Source: Selaginella moellendorffii
Lineage: Eukaryota; Streptophyta; Lycopodiopsida; Selaginellales; Selaginellaceae
Length of the DNA stretch: 64,000 nt
Reading direction: 5' to 3'
Assembly: GCF_000143415.4 (NCBI RefSeq)
Contig: NW_003314331.1
Span: 560,164 to 624,163 of the forward strand
The notes under the pieces were generated by a model, which made no database searches, had not been told where the DNA came from, and saw only the letters and a program-made list of their open reading frames with translations. Made by a program: the position numbers and the translations under genes. Shown here one piece after another: positions 32,106 through 45,020 of the stretch (positions within the stretch are counted from its first letter, which is position 1; each line of letters begins with the position of its first letter).

Positions 32106-32474
32106 GAGGACTTACGCTGGAGCAATGAAGAGAATTCGTCTTGAGGTTTGTATCACTTTCTATTCTCTGTTTCTTTATATTACGTTTTCAGGAAGGTTAT
32201 ATCGTTCAGGTCAATATCATCCTCGTTTCTGCATTCAACGGATTGAATACGAAAACCTCAAACGGATCTGCAAAACATCCAGACTTGGGAATCTTTATCG
32301 TGCCTGAGCCACCCCGCCCTCTTACATCTCAAATTTGGGACGCTTTCCAGCATCTGGGTGGACACAGGCTTCGAGTTATACAAATCCGATGAAGAAATGC
32401 CTCCAGGGTATAACCGTTATGCAGCTGCACATGAAGCATTGATTGAAGAATTGAAAACCGAAGCGAAGCATTGA

Positions 32475-33241
32475 AAAGGCGATGTGTTTTAATAAAGTAA
32501 TTGAAGTATACTGCGTGCCTCCGGAAGACTCGTGCTTTTGTGTGCTTTGGGATGCACTAGAAAAGCTTGTAGCGAGGAAGTTAAACACAAACCAACAAAA
32601 CTAAATTATAAATAAAATGTGCATTGTCGACAATCTTAGAGCTCCATGACATATTCAGAGGGATGTCGCATACTTTTCTCTAAGAACGTACCGGCTCCAA
32701 AACTTGTGTGGCCCAAGATTCTGGGAAAGAAAATTCTCATACCACATTTGCTTGTATCATTTGCATGAACAGTGATATAATTTAGAAATCCAGACTGGCT
32801 CTTGCTCGATGGCTTGCTGAAGCTGTTACGGCTTGGAATCAACGGGACATGGTCTTCAGACGTACCGCCCGCTCCAACTTTATCTTTCGCTACCTGGCTT
32901 TCAAGCGGATTGTCGGCTGACTATTTTGCTCCTCAAGGCGGCGTTTCAGTCGCAGTATGCCTTGCAGCCGCTGAGGACCTGGGCGTGGAGGTTTTATGCC
33001 GTTCGTTCGATATTGTACTTAACGTCCACCAGATCGGTCATGATATTTGTGCCGATCGCGTTGCTCAATCCCCTCTTTGATACGGTAAGTAATCTTTTCA
33101 GGGATTCTTGCTGATCTGGTATTGCTATATCGCCTTCCAAAGCTCTTTGATTCGGTCTTCCAGGTAACGGATCCTCTATAAACAGGATGAATTAAAGCTC
33201 GTATCTGAATACAGCAAGCTGCTGCACTTACTCTTGTCGGT
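32475..33241. other. Spacer between zinc-knuckle copies A and B
   Basis: This stretch has short frames only. GACTATTTTGCTCCTCAAGGCGGCGTTTCAGTCGC at about 32920-32955 closely matches 27027-27060, just upstream of copy A, so the duplicated unit begins before the first knuckle exon. No protein family is recognised in the 32802-33114 frames. Confidence 0.45.
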
Positions 33242-34017
33242 CTGAAGGCTTACGGCGGCAGCAGCAGCAACGGTCAGCACAAGAAGGCTTACAACGGCAG
33301 CAGGGAAGTTCACAAAGGAAAAGCCAAAGCAGGTGGATTTTTTTGCAATAGAGAACCCTTTCAATCGTGTGCAGGAAAGGTAAAAGCAAAGTTATGTAAC
33401 TTGGTGTTTACTTGCTTTTGTTTGTAACAGGTACGAGATCATAAGAACTCATCGTCCCGGTGAGGAGGAGGGATTACTCGTGGACCGAAGATGTAAGCAG
33501 AGAGGTCATTGGGAAAGACACTGCAAGGGGGTAAGAAAGCTCACTTATTTTCCAGATTTGACTTTTTGTTTCTTCTTTTAGCCTGGAGTAGATCCCTTTG
33601 CTCATGAACAAAAGAAATGCTACCTCTGCCTAGCGAAGGGACACGACACTTATCACTGTTCAAGAGATCCCCTACGAAATGAGGACTGGGCAGAGAGGAC
33701 TTACACTGGACCATGGTCTTCGGGTTTGTATCACTTTGTATTCTCTGCTTCTTCATATGTTTATTTCTGCGTTTTCAGGAAGATTATATCGTCCAGGTAG
33801 CAGACTTCCGGCAATACCATCCTCGTTTCTGCGTCCAACGAATTAAATACGAAAACGTCAAACGGATCTGCAAAAAACATCCAGACTTGGGAATTTTTAT
33901 CGTGCGTAAGCCACCCCGTCCTCTTGCGGTCCTTATCTGGGAATGTTTTCAGCGACTGGATGGAGTTTTATACGAAGCAAGCCTAGGCTTCGAGATCCAA
34001 GGAAGAAGTGCCAGATG
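33242..34017 (+). pseudogene. Zinc-knuckle gene copy B
   Basis: It has the same exon order as copy A without the Copia insertion. The start codon is changed (CTGAAGGC where copies A and D have ATGAAGGC). The first knuckle is damaged: DRRCKQRGHWERHC lacks the first Cys seen in copy A. The second knuckle CYLCLAKGHDTYHC is intact. The segment before the last intron is shortened (TYTGPWSS instead of TYAGAMKRIRLE), and the C-terminus is truncated by a deletion after SLGFEI. The intron positions match copy A, so this is a DNA-level duplicate. Confidence 0.7.
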
Positions 34018-34428
34018 AAGCATTGATTGAAGAATTGAAGAATGATGGAGAACTGGATGAGTTTCAATATGCTTCTCTTCTAAACAGTATACAAATGAAT
34101 GAATGAATTCTTGGTGAGACCTTGTATGTGAATAGGTTAGTTATAGCCCTAGGATTATTACTAATCCCATACTAATTAATTATACTTAGTTTAAAACAAA
34201 GCATGATCTTGACTTTGTTTTGGTCACGAGCACATTTTAGCCCTTTCACAACTATAATCTTTGGCATGGTTAACTTACCAATGGTAATCATAGACACGAG
34301 ATTAATTCAACTGTTGACGGTACATGTAAAGTAAAAAATCTTTAATGAAATTGATAAAATTCTTAACCTCCTTAATGTCAGAACCTTAAAAATATGGTGA
34401 CCTTACTACACAATGACATCATCAAGAG

Positions 34429-34630
34429 TTGATGCCTATGGGGGGAATGGATAAGCCTGGTATTTACTTGTCAGGTAGAGGCCATGGAATAAAAGAAACC
34501 TATGCTCTTCATACGACCAGACTTTTATGTGAAGCTCTAGTGGATTTTTGGTCGGCTTTAAGTCAAGAGACAAGACGGTCCGTTTTGAGGATGAAAGAGG
34601 AGGACTTCATTGAGAGACTTAAGTTCAGGT
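34429..34630 (+). pseudogene. Orphan exon of an unknown protein
   Basis: The frame reads MPMGGMDKPGIYLSGRGHGI, then LLCEALVDFWSALSQETRRS, VLRMKEEDFIERLKF, ending at a good donor (CAG-GTACAT). The flanks are AT-rich, and the downstream sequence to 35000 offers no convincing next exon. The family is not recognised. It looks like a fragment of a larger gene; intactness is doubtful. Confidence 0.35.
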
Positions 34631-35019
34631 ACATCATTTTTTTTCCCTTTTTCGTTTGAGTATGTTCAGAGATTTAACAACAAAAGGTTTTGTAGGGATT
34701 GTTGATGCAATATCCTTCGCAAGTTCAAAGAATCTCTTCCTCATCATCATAGTCATCATCACTCATGCTATATTAATCATTAAGATTTATATTCTGTTCA
34801 TTTGCCATCCCTAAAAAGAGAAATACTAATGAAATGAACAAAGAGCAAACCCTAGGCCAACCTTTAAAGCATTACAAGAATATTCTTGGAATATTTTTAT
34901 GGTTCATGTCAATTGAACTGGTATCTGAAACGTACTAGAAAGATATTTTTTGCAACAAATATCTCTGAGATGTCTTTGATAATACCATGAATCAGGTAGA
35001 ATTGTCAAAGCAAGCTATT

Positions 35020-37500
35020 TTATATCCACAGACTGGGATGACAATGCTGGAGCTTACGGCAATCAGTCAAAGCTCCGCAACTCAAAGAGGGCACAGAGTG
35101 CTAGAGTCTGCTACAAATTGTACAGCGATGAAGACTTTGACGACATGGCGTTGCTGAGGACATCTGAAATTTCCATTCTCACATGGGGATAGTTCTCAAG
35201 CTTCTGGCACTAGGCGCACAGGACGTGGAAAGCTTTGACTTCTTGGAGCCTCCCAGCATCAGCACTATCAGTCATGCAATGACGAGTTTGCAGCGGCTGG
35301 ATGATGAAGTGAAGAATTGGGAACTTTGATTAACACCAAGAACATTCTCGACGGTTGTGGTCTGTTCTCATTCCTTTGATATCATCTTCGACGACCATCT
35401 TCTTCCAAGCCGGCTCTGAAGAAGACAAGCTCCTGGCAGACCGTTGAAAACTCCGCTTCTGTCATTGGCATGGAGACCTCTTGGACGTGTACCAGCACAG
35501 AACAGCATCAACGCAAAGTCACTGAGGAGCTGCCAGCAACAGATAAGAGACCTGGAGTATGCATTGAATGTATGGACTCCTACAGATTGGTCATCGTCTG
35601 CTCAAAGTGACGAGACAATCAGGAAGATCGTCACGTCGGCTTTTATGGAGAACGTGGCTTCACAGAGCGGTCATATCAAACTTGGGGAACACTCTCATGG
35701 CTAGAGTTTGCGGCAAAAAACAGAGCGGACTAGCTTTGCTACAAAAGCAGCTCGAGGCTAAAGGTGGCAGCCAAACAAGGTCCAGGATTGAGAGCCGCAT
35801 GAACGAGCTGCACGTATATGCCAGGCAGCGTCTGGTGGTGGACTGTCATGGCAACTGTGGCGAGACAGAAGCACTGGCTTCAGAACGAGCGCATCGAAAC
35901 GAGTGCATCGAGAAGCAGCTGGGATTCCGTGACTCTGATTGTGTCTGGAGACAGTGTTTGACGAGTGCGGTGAAGGCATCTCCAGATTTTGGAGCGTCAC
36001 CTCAGACAAAGTGGGGTTTGGTCACAGCTTCTGCCCAACTTGTGCTGAAACTCGACACTTTCGAGGCCGGCGCGTTTGCTGCATCGTTGCCGTGATACTT
36101 TCAAGCACAGGAAAGTGATCTGCGGCTCATACGTCACGTGTAAAGTCAGCCAGCGCTCACAGCCCTGTGTGTTATCTCCGTCTTCACCAACTATGATCTA
36201 GATCCCGTGCAAGACTTGGAAGCTTTGAGTGGGAAGACGATGACGAAGCTTATCGTGATTCATGAGAAAGCTGCGGGTGAACGCTCTATAAGTGAGTACC
36301 AGCGGGTCCTGGAGACCAAGGTCCGGGAGTATGTTCCAGCAGACAGGTTTGAGGTCGAGGTGATTGGGAGGTTTGTCGGCCAAAGCTTGGTTCAAGTTCA
36401 ACGGGAATGATCATGAGGCTGAAATGCTCTTGCTGGCCTTGAGGGACGATTCTCGATGTCTGTGGGGAAACTCCACATGCAAAGCGGAGTTTCTCTTCCC
36501 GTCTACATTTTACTCTTGGCTGATATCGCCAAAGGAATGGAGCAGCTCAAGGCGGATAACACACTAGGTGCGACGTTGAAGGTATGCTACTCTTATTCAA
36601 TTTTAATTTTCCACTCGGAAACCACCGTGTGAAGGTATTTTCAAAGGCGTACGAGAAAGGTGTGGCTCGGTGCAAGGCAGAAGAACTGGTGGAAGGCTCT
36701 CCTCTCAAAGGGCCTGCTGGATAAAGCTGCAATGAAGATCCTGTCCGGTAAAGAAGATTGAAGAGGAAACCGGCCTTGGTTAGATGCAACCAGAAGATCT
36801 CTGAGCTCCTCTTGGGATGATGAGAGCTCTGATTGGGTCGACTTAGCTGGGCTGGAAAAATCAGTGGGAGCTGCAGTGAGCATGAACCACCGGTGGCATT
36901 CCTTGTGCGTGCATGGGGACGAGGAGTGCTTGGAGAAAGCAAAGCACGAATTGTCAGCATCTGGAAGAATGAAGTAATCCAGCAGTAGCAGTGGCAATAG
37001 ACGCAGCAAAGGATTGTTTGGTGTGTCTATGCCCAAATCGTCAACGAGAAGAAACTTGAGGCTTGAGGCCACAGCTTTTGCCGCGACTGCGTTGCTAACC
37101 AGCTTGGAACAGGGATGGACTTGCGCCACCGAAGGCTGCCAGGAGGTGTTCCCGTTGTCGACTTCGTGGCCTAGTTCATAGTGCAGCAGATGGACGAGCT
37201 ATGCAAAGCTTCCATGGGAGTTTTCGTGGCCTCGAGCAGGGGGAGCTACAGGTTTTGCCGACTGCCTCAAGAGCTCATTTTCTTCATCTTCGTTGATGAT
37301 ATTAGTCTGTGGCGCTTGAAACGCTCGGCTACGTACATACTCACGGAGGCTCGGACTGCGACTTACAGAAGATACAGGCAGAATCCAGATGCTTCCCTGA
37401 TCGAGTGGAGAGAGCTGTGGCTCTTGTCAAGAAGCAGTACATGTGCTGGGTTTTCTCAATTCGAAAGCAGCGAAGCCTGAAGCTTGTATTGATCAATTAG
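35020..37500 (+). pseudogene. DEAH11/12-type helicase-RBR gene relic, left copy
   Basis: Pieces of a plant DEAH11/DEAH12-like RNA helicase with a C-terminal RING-IBR-RING region appear in order but in changing frames. They are: the end of the helicase core (VCYKLYSDEDFDDMALL, then VLKLLALGAQDVESFDFLEP, about 35100-35260), a linker (ALNVWTP, MENVASQSGHIKLG, about 35560-35690), RVCGKKQSGLALLQKQLEAK (35705), an RRM/KH-like middle (TMTKLIVIHEKAAGERSISE, about 36240), a RING start DCLVCLCP (about 37013), and IBR-like MDELCKASMGVFVASS and YRRYRQNPDASLIEW (37190-37420). Many stops and frameshifts are present and the DEAH ATPase core is absent. Identity rests on remembered family order; the helicase and IBR-linker segments are the strongest. 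Confidence 0.65.
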
Positions 37501-38798
37501 CCATCGATTAAATTAAACCACTACAAGCCTATATACCTAGCCTCTCGTGGCGCCCTAGCCTCTGGTTCTCTCAGTGGGGAGGTTCAACAAGATAACAAGA
37601 TAATAAGCACCTTTGTCCGGGAAAAATCCCTCAAACCTCTAGGAAGCTTTCCTCTGGCTTCACTGATTGAGGAGGTTGCTTTCAATCTTCTACACATATA
37701 TATGGTAGATTATGATGTCATTCTGCCAATGCAGATGCCAAATGTGTCGAAGTAAAATGCACGTGCATTGGAACACATAATATGGCATTTTATTATCTAG
37801 CATTTTCGATTTATAAGTTATCTTTTAAGGAATGCTCTGCAAAATTATAGTTTTTATAAAATTCCAAGGGAGTTTACTTTTAAAAGGGACTCTTGCCCAT
37901 CTTATAGAATTGTCCACTAGAGTAATATATCCTTTTCAATAAAGCTACTTATAATGCCAAGGTCCAAAAGATTAAAAATGCATACCAAATGAAGATATGT
38001 GGGATTTTGAACACAAGGATCAAGTCTACAAAAAAATTATAATGACTTAACTCAAGACTCTCATAGAGAGTCATGTGGGTGTTCTTCAACTCCACGTCAT
38101 TGGGGCTCCTAAGCAACATATAGGCTAAGTTGAGACTCAGTTTGACAGCCTGTACATGGTTGATTATCATGGGTGAAGGTTGTTGCCTTTCTCCACAGAT
38201 CGGTGCCCAGGAAATCCCTCTCTTTGGGATGTGATGGACCACGGTGGATATTACAATTACACAGTTGCGATGAACAAGTTGGAAGCTTGCCATGTCTTCA
38301 AGCATCCTGCCTGCAGACAACAGTAGCCTAACAGCATTTATTAAGAGCATGCTCTCTCTCTACTGTCAAGAAACATCATAAAGTTAATGTTATCCTTAAG
38401 TAATTAGCAAGCGCCTCAGCAATACAGGTCTTGACAAGTTTGATCTTTTCACTTTCCATGGTATGGTTCTATTTCTAGTTCTGTCAGCAAAGTGCATCTA
38501 TCTCCAGGTCCAAAGGAATTCTAGCAACGTTTTGATGACTGCAAGCTTAAGGTGATAACATTTTCCTGTTGAGCTTCACAAAGTTTGGTAGCTTGAAGAC
38601 AATGGTCGTCAGGTACACAAGTTTCATGACCTTTGTCTGACATTTTTGTTTTCTTCCCTTCATCAGGAACTGAAAGGATCCAATGGCTACATGCAGAACT
38701 TGATGCTTATTCTTGAGATCAGCCAAGGACAATTAAGATTGTATGCAAGCAAGGTAAGCAAGGATATGGTTTGATCTTTACTTGCTTTTGTTTGTAAC
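37501..38798. other. AT-rich spacer
   Basis: No ORF with domains, tRNA or transposon terminus is seen. Base composition drops sharply from the GC-balanced relic to AT-rich DNA. It separates the left helicase relic from zinc-knuckle copy C. Confidence 0.4.
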
Positions 38799-39470
38799 AG
38801 GTACGAGATCATAGGACTTCATTGTCCCGGTGAGATTACTCATCAACCAATGCAGAAATTGTAAGCAGAGGGGTGATTGGGAAAGACACTACAAAGGGGT
38901 AAGAAAGCTCACTTATTTTCCAGATTTTACTTTTTATTTATTTCTTAAACCCAGAGTGGATCCTTTTGCTCATGAACAAAAGAAGTGCTACCTCTGCCTA
39001 GTGCAGGGGACACAATACTTACCACTGTTCAAGAGATCCCCTGCGAAATGAAGACTGGGAAGAGAGGACTTACACTGGACCAATGAAGAGAATTCATCTT
39101 TCGGTTTGTATCACTTTCTATCTCTGTTTCTTTATATGTTTATTTGTGTATGTTTTCAGGTGGGTTATATCGTTCAGGTAGCAGACTTCCCGCAATACCA
39201 TCCTCGTTTCTGAGTCAAACGGATTGAATACGAAAACCTCAAACGGATCTACAAAAAACATCTAGACTTGGGAATCATGATTGTGCATGAGCCACCTCGC
39301 CCTCTTGCATCTCAAATTTTGGAAGCTTTTCAGTGACTCCATGGATTTCTCATCACAGGCCTAGGCTTCAAGTTATACAAATCCAATGAAGAAATGCCAC
39401 CAGGGTATAACTGGTATGTAGCTGCAGATGAAGAATTGAAGAATGAAGTGGGAGTTTTAATAAAGTAGCC
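38799..39470 (+). pseudogene. Zinc-knuckle gene copy C
   Basis: It is recognisable by AGGTACGAGATCATAGG, the first knuckle region (CRNCKQRGDWERHYKG: the His is Asp and the last Cys is Tyr), the second knuckle (CYLCLVQGTQYLPLF, frame lost), and the C-terminal module (VGYIVQVADFPQYHPRF, then a stop TGA where other copies read Cys). The N-terminal low-complexity exon is missing. It is clearly the most decayed of the four copies. Confidence 0.65.
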
Positions 39471-42249
39471 TTTCAAGGTATTTTGTGGTATAACTTTTTG
39501 AACCTCAAAGGGTTATTTTCTTAACCACATCTTAGTGAATAATCATGGTGATTTGCATGGTGGACAGATCAACCCCTGAACCAATGGGAGGTTGCCAATT
39601 GCCGGTGAGAGAAGAAGGTGTTGTACATGTAATGTGTTGACCAAATTCTAGGGCATTGACACAACCTTTTGCATTCTGCCATAAAGTCAGTGGAGGTTTG
39701 CTGTGTCACTTGAGAGTGCTGAACCTTCTTCTCTAGGGTTCCAAAATGCCCGATCACAGATGCTAGATTTGCATCTCTTTGATTTTCTTGCTAGATTGCT
39801 TCTAGAGTGCCGTGATTCTTAGCTCCCCAATCTCTTTATTGCTACCAACATGCTCTCACAGGATTCTAGGGCATTCTCTAGTGGCATCAGGTGAAGTCAA
39901 GTGCCAAAATTAATGCACTGATATCTATTCTTGAGCAAATCAATGATATCAAGTTGATTAAGTTGGTAGTGTCTCCCGGTTCCCCACTATGCTCAAGCTC
40001 ATTGAGAGGCCACTCCAAAAGGCTGGTTTCAAGGTTGAGATTGGCATGAGCAGCAACACTCACTAATTGTTTTTCTCAGCCTCAAGGTTACTGGAGTGTG
40101 ATGGCATCCACAATGTTTTCATGATAGATCCTTGGTGGAATTTGTAGCCATGGTTTGAGTTCATGCTTGAGGTAAATTCCAAAGTTTAAAGTTTAAGAAA
40201 TGGTTATATAATTTGACTTCTAATCCTAAGCTCCAAACAAAGTGATAGGTTTAAAGTTCTTAAGAAATAAATTGGCTTTCTTTGTATGCAATCCTAAGCT
40301 CCAAACAAAGTGATAGCAAGATGTTCTTATGTTGATTGTCAAATTGCCCATACCAAATGAAGAATATCTTTAATCAGATGCTTAATTTAGGACCTCTTTA
40401 TAATGGCTACGGCATTTAGCAACTCTAATTTAGGGCTTGAAGACCAGTGATCAATCATTGTTAGACAATTTCTCTTCACAGCAACAAATTGAGCAAGTTC
40501 TAAATGATGTAGAGGTAGTGGTTCAAGTGAAAGTCTTAGTGCTTGATAAAATGGAATGCAATTAATTTCCTTTCCAAGAACTATATACCCTACACAGTTT
40601 AGTACTTCATGTATTCCAATTTAGGTTTTGCAAGCCTCTTGGCTGCTTTAGTAGATACTAGAATCCCATTGACTGGATTTCCTTTGTCTTTTAACTGTAT
40701 TTGTGCAGACATAGCAAATCTTATGGCATTTTATGAGGTAATCAATGCTTTATATATGTGTTTATAATGGGATTTTATAGTGATATAGACTTTGGCTTCC
40801 AGAATCTAAGAGTTTCCTCTAAGGAAATACAAGCTATTCTAACTTAGTTTTCAATGTAATAAAACTATAACAATAAAAAATAGTGTTTACTAACTAGGTG
40901 TAAAACATAAATCCTTAAGTCTTGAAATCAAGCCAAAGGCGTATTACATGGCAATGGCTAAAGTAAACGTTCAACAAATGTAACAGATTTGGATTAAAGT
41001 TTCAACTTGTGTCACTCCTCGCAATGACACATTAATGAAGTGGAGAATCATTGCCACCTAGCCTCGTCATTAGCCTCGTTGGTGACCTCTATTAGAACTT
41101 CTACCAACATCCTAACCCAAGGTTGCCTACAGGTTGGATAACTCACATAGATTCGTTGATCTTGAGGAATCTTCACTATGATGTGCTCCTCAAATGCTTG
41201 TAGTCGCCGCTGCAATACTAACCTCCACTTCACATGCTCTAAGGTTGTTACATGAGGCATCCTTCCAAGAAACTTTTTTTTTATTCCACTCCTTTCACTC
41301 TTATATACATGCTATACCTGGAAAATGGTCATTTGCCCTCTCGTCAACCTCTGGCACCAAGGGACACACCCCCTTTCCAACTGAATATTCCCTTATTCCC
41401 CCACTATAACCAAAAAAGAAGGAAAAACTCCTAACTTCAACCAAATCTTATTCTTAAGTTAGCTCTAGCCTTGACAACTTGAAAAATAGCAAGTAGGAGA
41501 GGAACTTCTAAATAAGCACTTGAGGAAAGAGCATAAAATGATCAATAAAAGTCTTTAGAAAGGAATAAAAAAATGATTAACACGTGGCAAGTGTTATGAG
41601 ATGAGGAAGTGTCAAGACTCAGATTAAAACCAAATCTAAGATCAAGTTTGAAACTGAGTTCTATATATCAAAGGGTAAAAGCCCAAAGTGATTGTCTCCT
41701 AAACCTTGGAGGGTTTGGTAAGTCTTTATAGGATAATAGGTAGAGGACTTCAAAAGAATTAATATGACTAAGGAAAGTTATACCCATATGGTGGTATAAA
41801 TAATCAAAGAGAATGATTTGAGAAATGATCCATAAAAGTTCAAATAGGGGCCTATGAATAATAATGCACTCCCTTTTCCAATTAGTTAAGGGTCTTGGGA
41901 TATTTGGGGTACATAAGTTTCTATATGTAAGTCCAAGATATAATATTTTATTTTTTAATAAAAAATTAATTCTTGTATTACAAAAATAAAGGTAAATTAT
42001 ATTTAAGAGGTTTTGTGCCAATAGTCTAAATACTTTAAATTCATATACTTTATTTTGAAGTAGTTTATATTTATGGCCAATATTTGGTGTGGATCTAAGT
42101 GAATATATAAATACTTATGGTCCAGATTGAAATTAATCTAACAAGTACCAAAATCCCAATATGTTAATATTAGTATTTGGCATTGTAGCCATACACTTGG
42201 ACCTCACATCATCTCCTCCTCTAGGAATGATGAAAGACCATCAAGATTT
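39471..42249. other. AT-rich decayed DNA with a short tandem repeat
   Basis: No intact gene is present. AATCCTAAGCTCCAAACAAAGTGATAG occurs twice (about 40221-40248 and 40299-40327), a small local duplication. The right part may be the end of the gypsy element described next; no LTR border can be fixed by eye. Confidence 0.4.
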
Positions 42250-43960
42250 TTTTATAGATGGGCCAGGATTTTGAGGAACATCACAACGAGGCATTGATGA
42301 ATTTGTAGGTAGTGGTAGAGTATTATGAGCTTGGCACAAATATAACCACAAACATACCAGAAAACATCACATTGTATCTTCGGCCAATAAAAAGATTTAT
42401 ACAACTTCTCTATCACATGACAATGTCTTATATACCCATATAAAATAGGAGAATCATAGTAAGCATGGAGGAAGCATAGAATAAAAATTGAAAGCACCAC
42501 TAATCATAAATGATCATTAGGATTTGTCCTCACAAAATAAAGAAGATTATTTTTAAGCCGATATTAAGAATGTAAATGCCAAAATGACAAGTCATTAATA
42601 AGTAATATAGGATTCTTAAATCTATTGCAAAGCCTTTAAATCCATGGCTCAATCTTTTAAGCTTCGCAAACTTCATCAAGAGAAGGTAAATTTTGTTGTA
42701 CACTTTATGGATACTGACATCAAGTGCAACAACTGCCGATGACATAGAATCCTCATCAAAAAAATCCATAGATGCTGGAATAACAAATTCATAAAAAACA
42801 TAAGAAGAAAGTGAAGAAGGAAGAAGAGTTTGAAAAAGGGCATTAGCATCAGCCATAAAACTCCTTGAGTAATAAACAACATTAAAATTATATATTTGAA
42901 GCTTCAAAGCCCATTGAGCAGTACGACAAACTAAATTCTTCTATTTCAATAATGAAGTAACTACAACATAATCACCTTTTAGTAATGTTCGAGAACTATA
43001 TAGATATGTATGAAGTTTCTCAAAACCCCAAACTATTGCTAAACACTCCTTTTTTATCATGGAGAATTTCACCTCCATAAGTTTTAATGTACAACTGATA
43101 TATGTAATAGGATGGCACACTTAAGCTCTCTTACATTAACACACCTCCAAGACTGATATTAAAAGTATCCATATGTAAAATAAAAAGTTGAGTATAGTTA
43201 GGATACACCAAAATTGAAGGAGTCGTCAAAAGCTCTTTGAGATTCGTAAACACCGCTCACAGTTTGCAAACCAGATGAAGGATGATGTTGATGACTTCAG
43301 TAACACTCACAACGGTGTAGTGTGATCAGAAAGATGATCAACAAAACGATTAAGATACTGCACTTTCTCTATAAAACACTGCACATCATTTACACACTTT
43401 AGAGTAGGGAATTTTAGAATAGCCACAAGTTTGTCAAAATCAACTTGCAAACCCTCACAAGAAATACGGTACCCAAGATAACTTGTGTCTTTGGACCTAA
43501 ACACGCACTTAGACTACTTCAGCTTTAAACCCACTTCCCGTATCCGATCCAACACGTTATGAACATCATGAACGTGTTCTTCCCACGTCCCTCAAAGTAG
43601 ATTAAAACATTATTGATGAAGTCAGTAGTCATTTATAGCATATTGCAAAGAACCTCCTCCATTATGCGATGGAAAGTTACTAAGGTATTGTTCAAACCAA
43701 ATAGCATTACCAAGAACTCATATAAACAAAATAGTGTACACAAAATAGTTTTAGAAATATCTTCTTTGGCTATTGATACTTGCCAATATCTAACAACTTC
43801 TCCCTAGACAATCTAAAATATCAATAGTGTGAGGAAGAGGGTACACATCTGGGATTGTCATTTTATTTAATGGACGATAGTCGATGCAAAAACAAATATT
43901 CTCATTAAAATTTATCACAAAATAAAGTTCATATGCCCAAGGACTCCATGACTTTCAAAT
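42250..43960 (-). mobile_element. Decayed Ty3/gypsy retrotransposon
   Basis: Read right to left on the minus strand, the pieces appear in order. First is RT, with FCIDYRPLNKMTIPDVYPLP-like sequence near 43890 and KTILCTLFCLYEFLVMLFGL near 43740. Next is the RT C-terminus (TSYLGYRISCEGLQVDFDKL, 43307-43504), then an RNase H-like part (LQIYNFNVVYYSRSFMADAN, 42850-42907), then the integrase zinc region (HDSPILYGYIRHCHVIEKLY, YKSFYWPKIQCDVF, 42350-42470). All parts are interrupted by stops and frameshifts. LTRs were not located. Composition is very AT-rich, consistent with age and loss of methylated C. Confidence 0.75.
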
Positions 43961-44584
43961 AACACCCTTTTCCAATATCTCTTTGATGTTTGCATATAAA
44001 ATTTTGATATCTTTGGGTGACTGACGACAAACTAGAATCTTGATTAGACAAGCATCCCCAGTTGATGAAAATATAAGAGGAAGTAATAAAGAGACAAAAG
44101 TGATGAAAACAAGGTAGAAGTAGAGGGATAAAGAAGTATAGAAGTGAAAGGAATGGAAGAAATATAAAGAAGTATAAGATCAGGAGGAGAAGCCTTAAAG
44201 TCACATTTGGCATGATTGTGCTATAACCATTCCATATCAAGGATGAGGTTAAAAGTTTGACTTAGCACTATTGCCTAAGTTTAAAGACAAGGATGAAAAC
44301 ATAGTCGTGGCCATGATATCCATTGTTGGACATATGATGAAGTTAGTCATATTTATCAGTGTTGTTAGCATTTTCCAGATTGGTGACCTCCATTTTCTTA
44401 AGTGGAGAACTTGGCATCAATAACGTCTTGTTGGTGCTACTGTAGTGGAAGATCTGAACAATGAGATGCATCTAGGAAAAGAGGAGTCACACGAATAATG
44501 GAAAGACCTTGCGTGAATAAGTCAATGACCCTTTTATCTTTCTTTTTAGAGTATTATTAAGGGTTCATTCGGCACTAGTTCTTT
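43961..44584. other. AT-rich spacer before the microsatellite
   Basis: Only short frames without domains are seen. This may be gag-side remains of the gypsy element, but no motif supports that. Confidence 0.3.
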
Positions 44585-44666
44585 GCATACATATACATAC
44601 ATACATACATACATACATACACATACACATATATACATATATACATACATATACATACATACATAT

Positions 44667-44699
<33 letters not shown>

Positions 44700-44764
44700 T
44701 ATATATACATATATATACACATATATATACATATATATACACATATATATACATATATATATAC

Positions 44765-44845
<81 letters not shown>

Positions 44846-44883
44846 CATATATACATATACATACATATATACATATATACATG

Positions 44884-44934
<51 letters not shown>

Positions 44935-45000
44935 ATATGTATATATGTATGTATATATGTATATATGTATATATGTATACTTGTTTATATATATATACAT
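44585..45000. repeat. Large (TA/TACA/TATG)n microsatellite
   Basis: About 415 bp of TACA, TA and TATG units. Left of centre it is ACATAT-rich, the centre (44770-44840) is a pure AT run of about 70 bp, and the right part is TATG/ATGT-rich. The two halves are near reverse complements and could extrude a hairpin. Long frames through it (YIYIYI...) are artefacts. Confidence 0.95.
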
Positions 45001-45020
45001 AAACCCTAAACCCTAAACCC
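45001..45020. repeat. Interstitial plant telomere-type repeat
   Basis: Three CCCTAAA units (AAACCCTAAACCCTAAACCC) abut the AT microsatellite exactly. This is the Arabidopsis-type telomere unit, which Selaginella also uses as far as I know. Confidence 0.8.

Larger units (their letters stand above)
27136..32474 (+). pseudogene. Zinc-knuckle gene copy A, split by Copia element
   Basis: The first exon starts at ATG 27136 with low-complexity Ser/Asn/Gly/Lys repeats (MKAYSSSSNGHHKKAY). The next exon has YEIIGTHRPGEKEGLLVDQ and the CX2CX4HX4C knuckle CRKCKQRGHWERNC. A third exon has a second knuckle, CYLCLAKGHDTYHC, then RDPLRNEDWAE, where a 4.5-kb Copia element interrupts (27598-32105). Coding sequence resumes with TYAGAMKRIRLE and a conserved C-terminal module (HPDLGIF..PEPPRPL, EEMPPGY) ending at 32474. 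Compared with copies B and D, 13 bp are missing after YIVQV, shifting the frame. The family is not recognised beyond the CCHC knuckles, which bind single-stranded nucleic acid in other proteins. All four copies in the window are broken. Confidence 0.7.
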
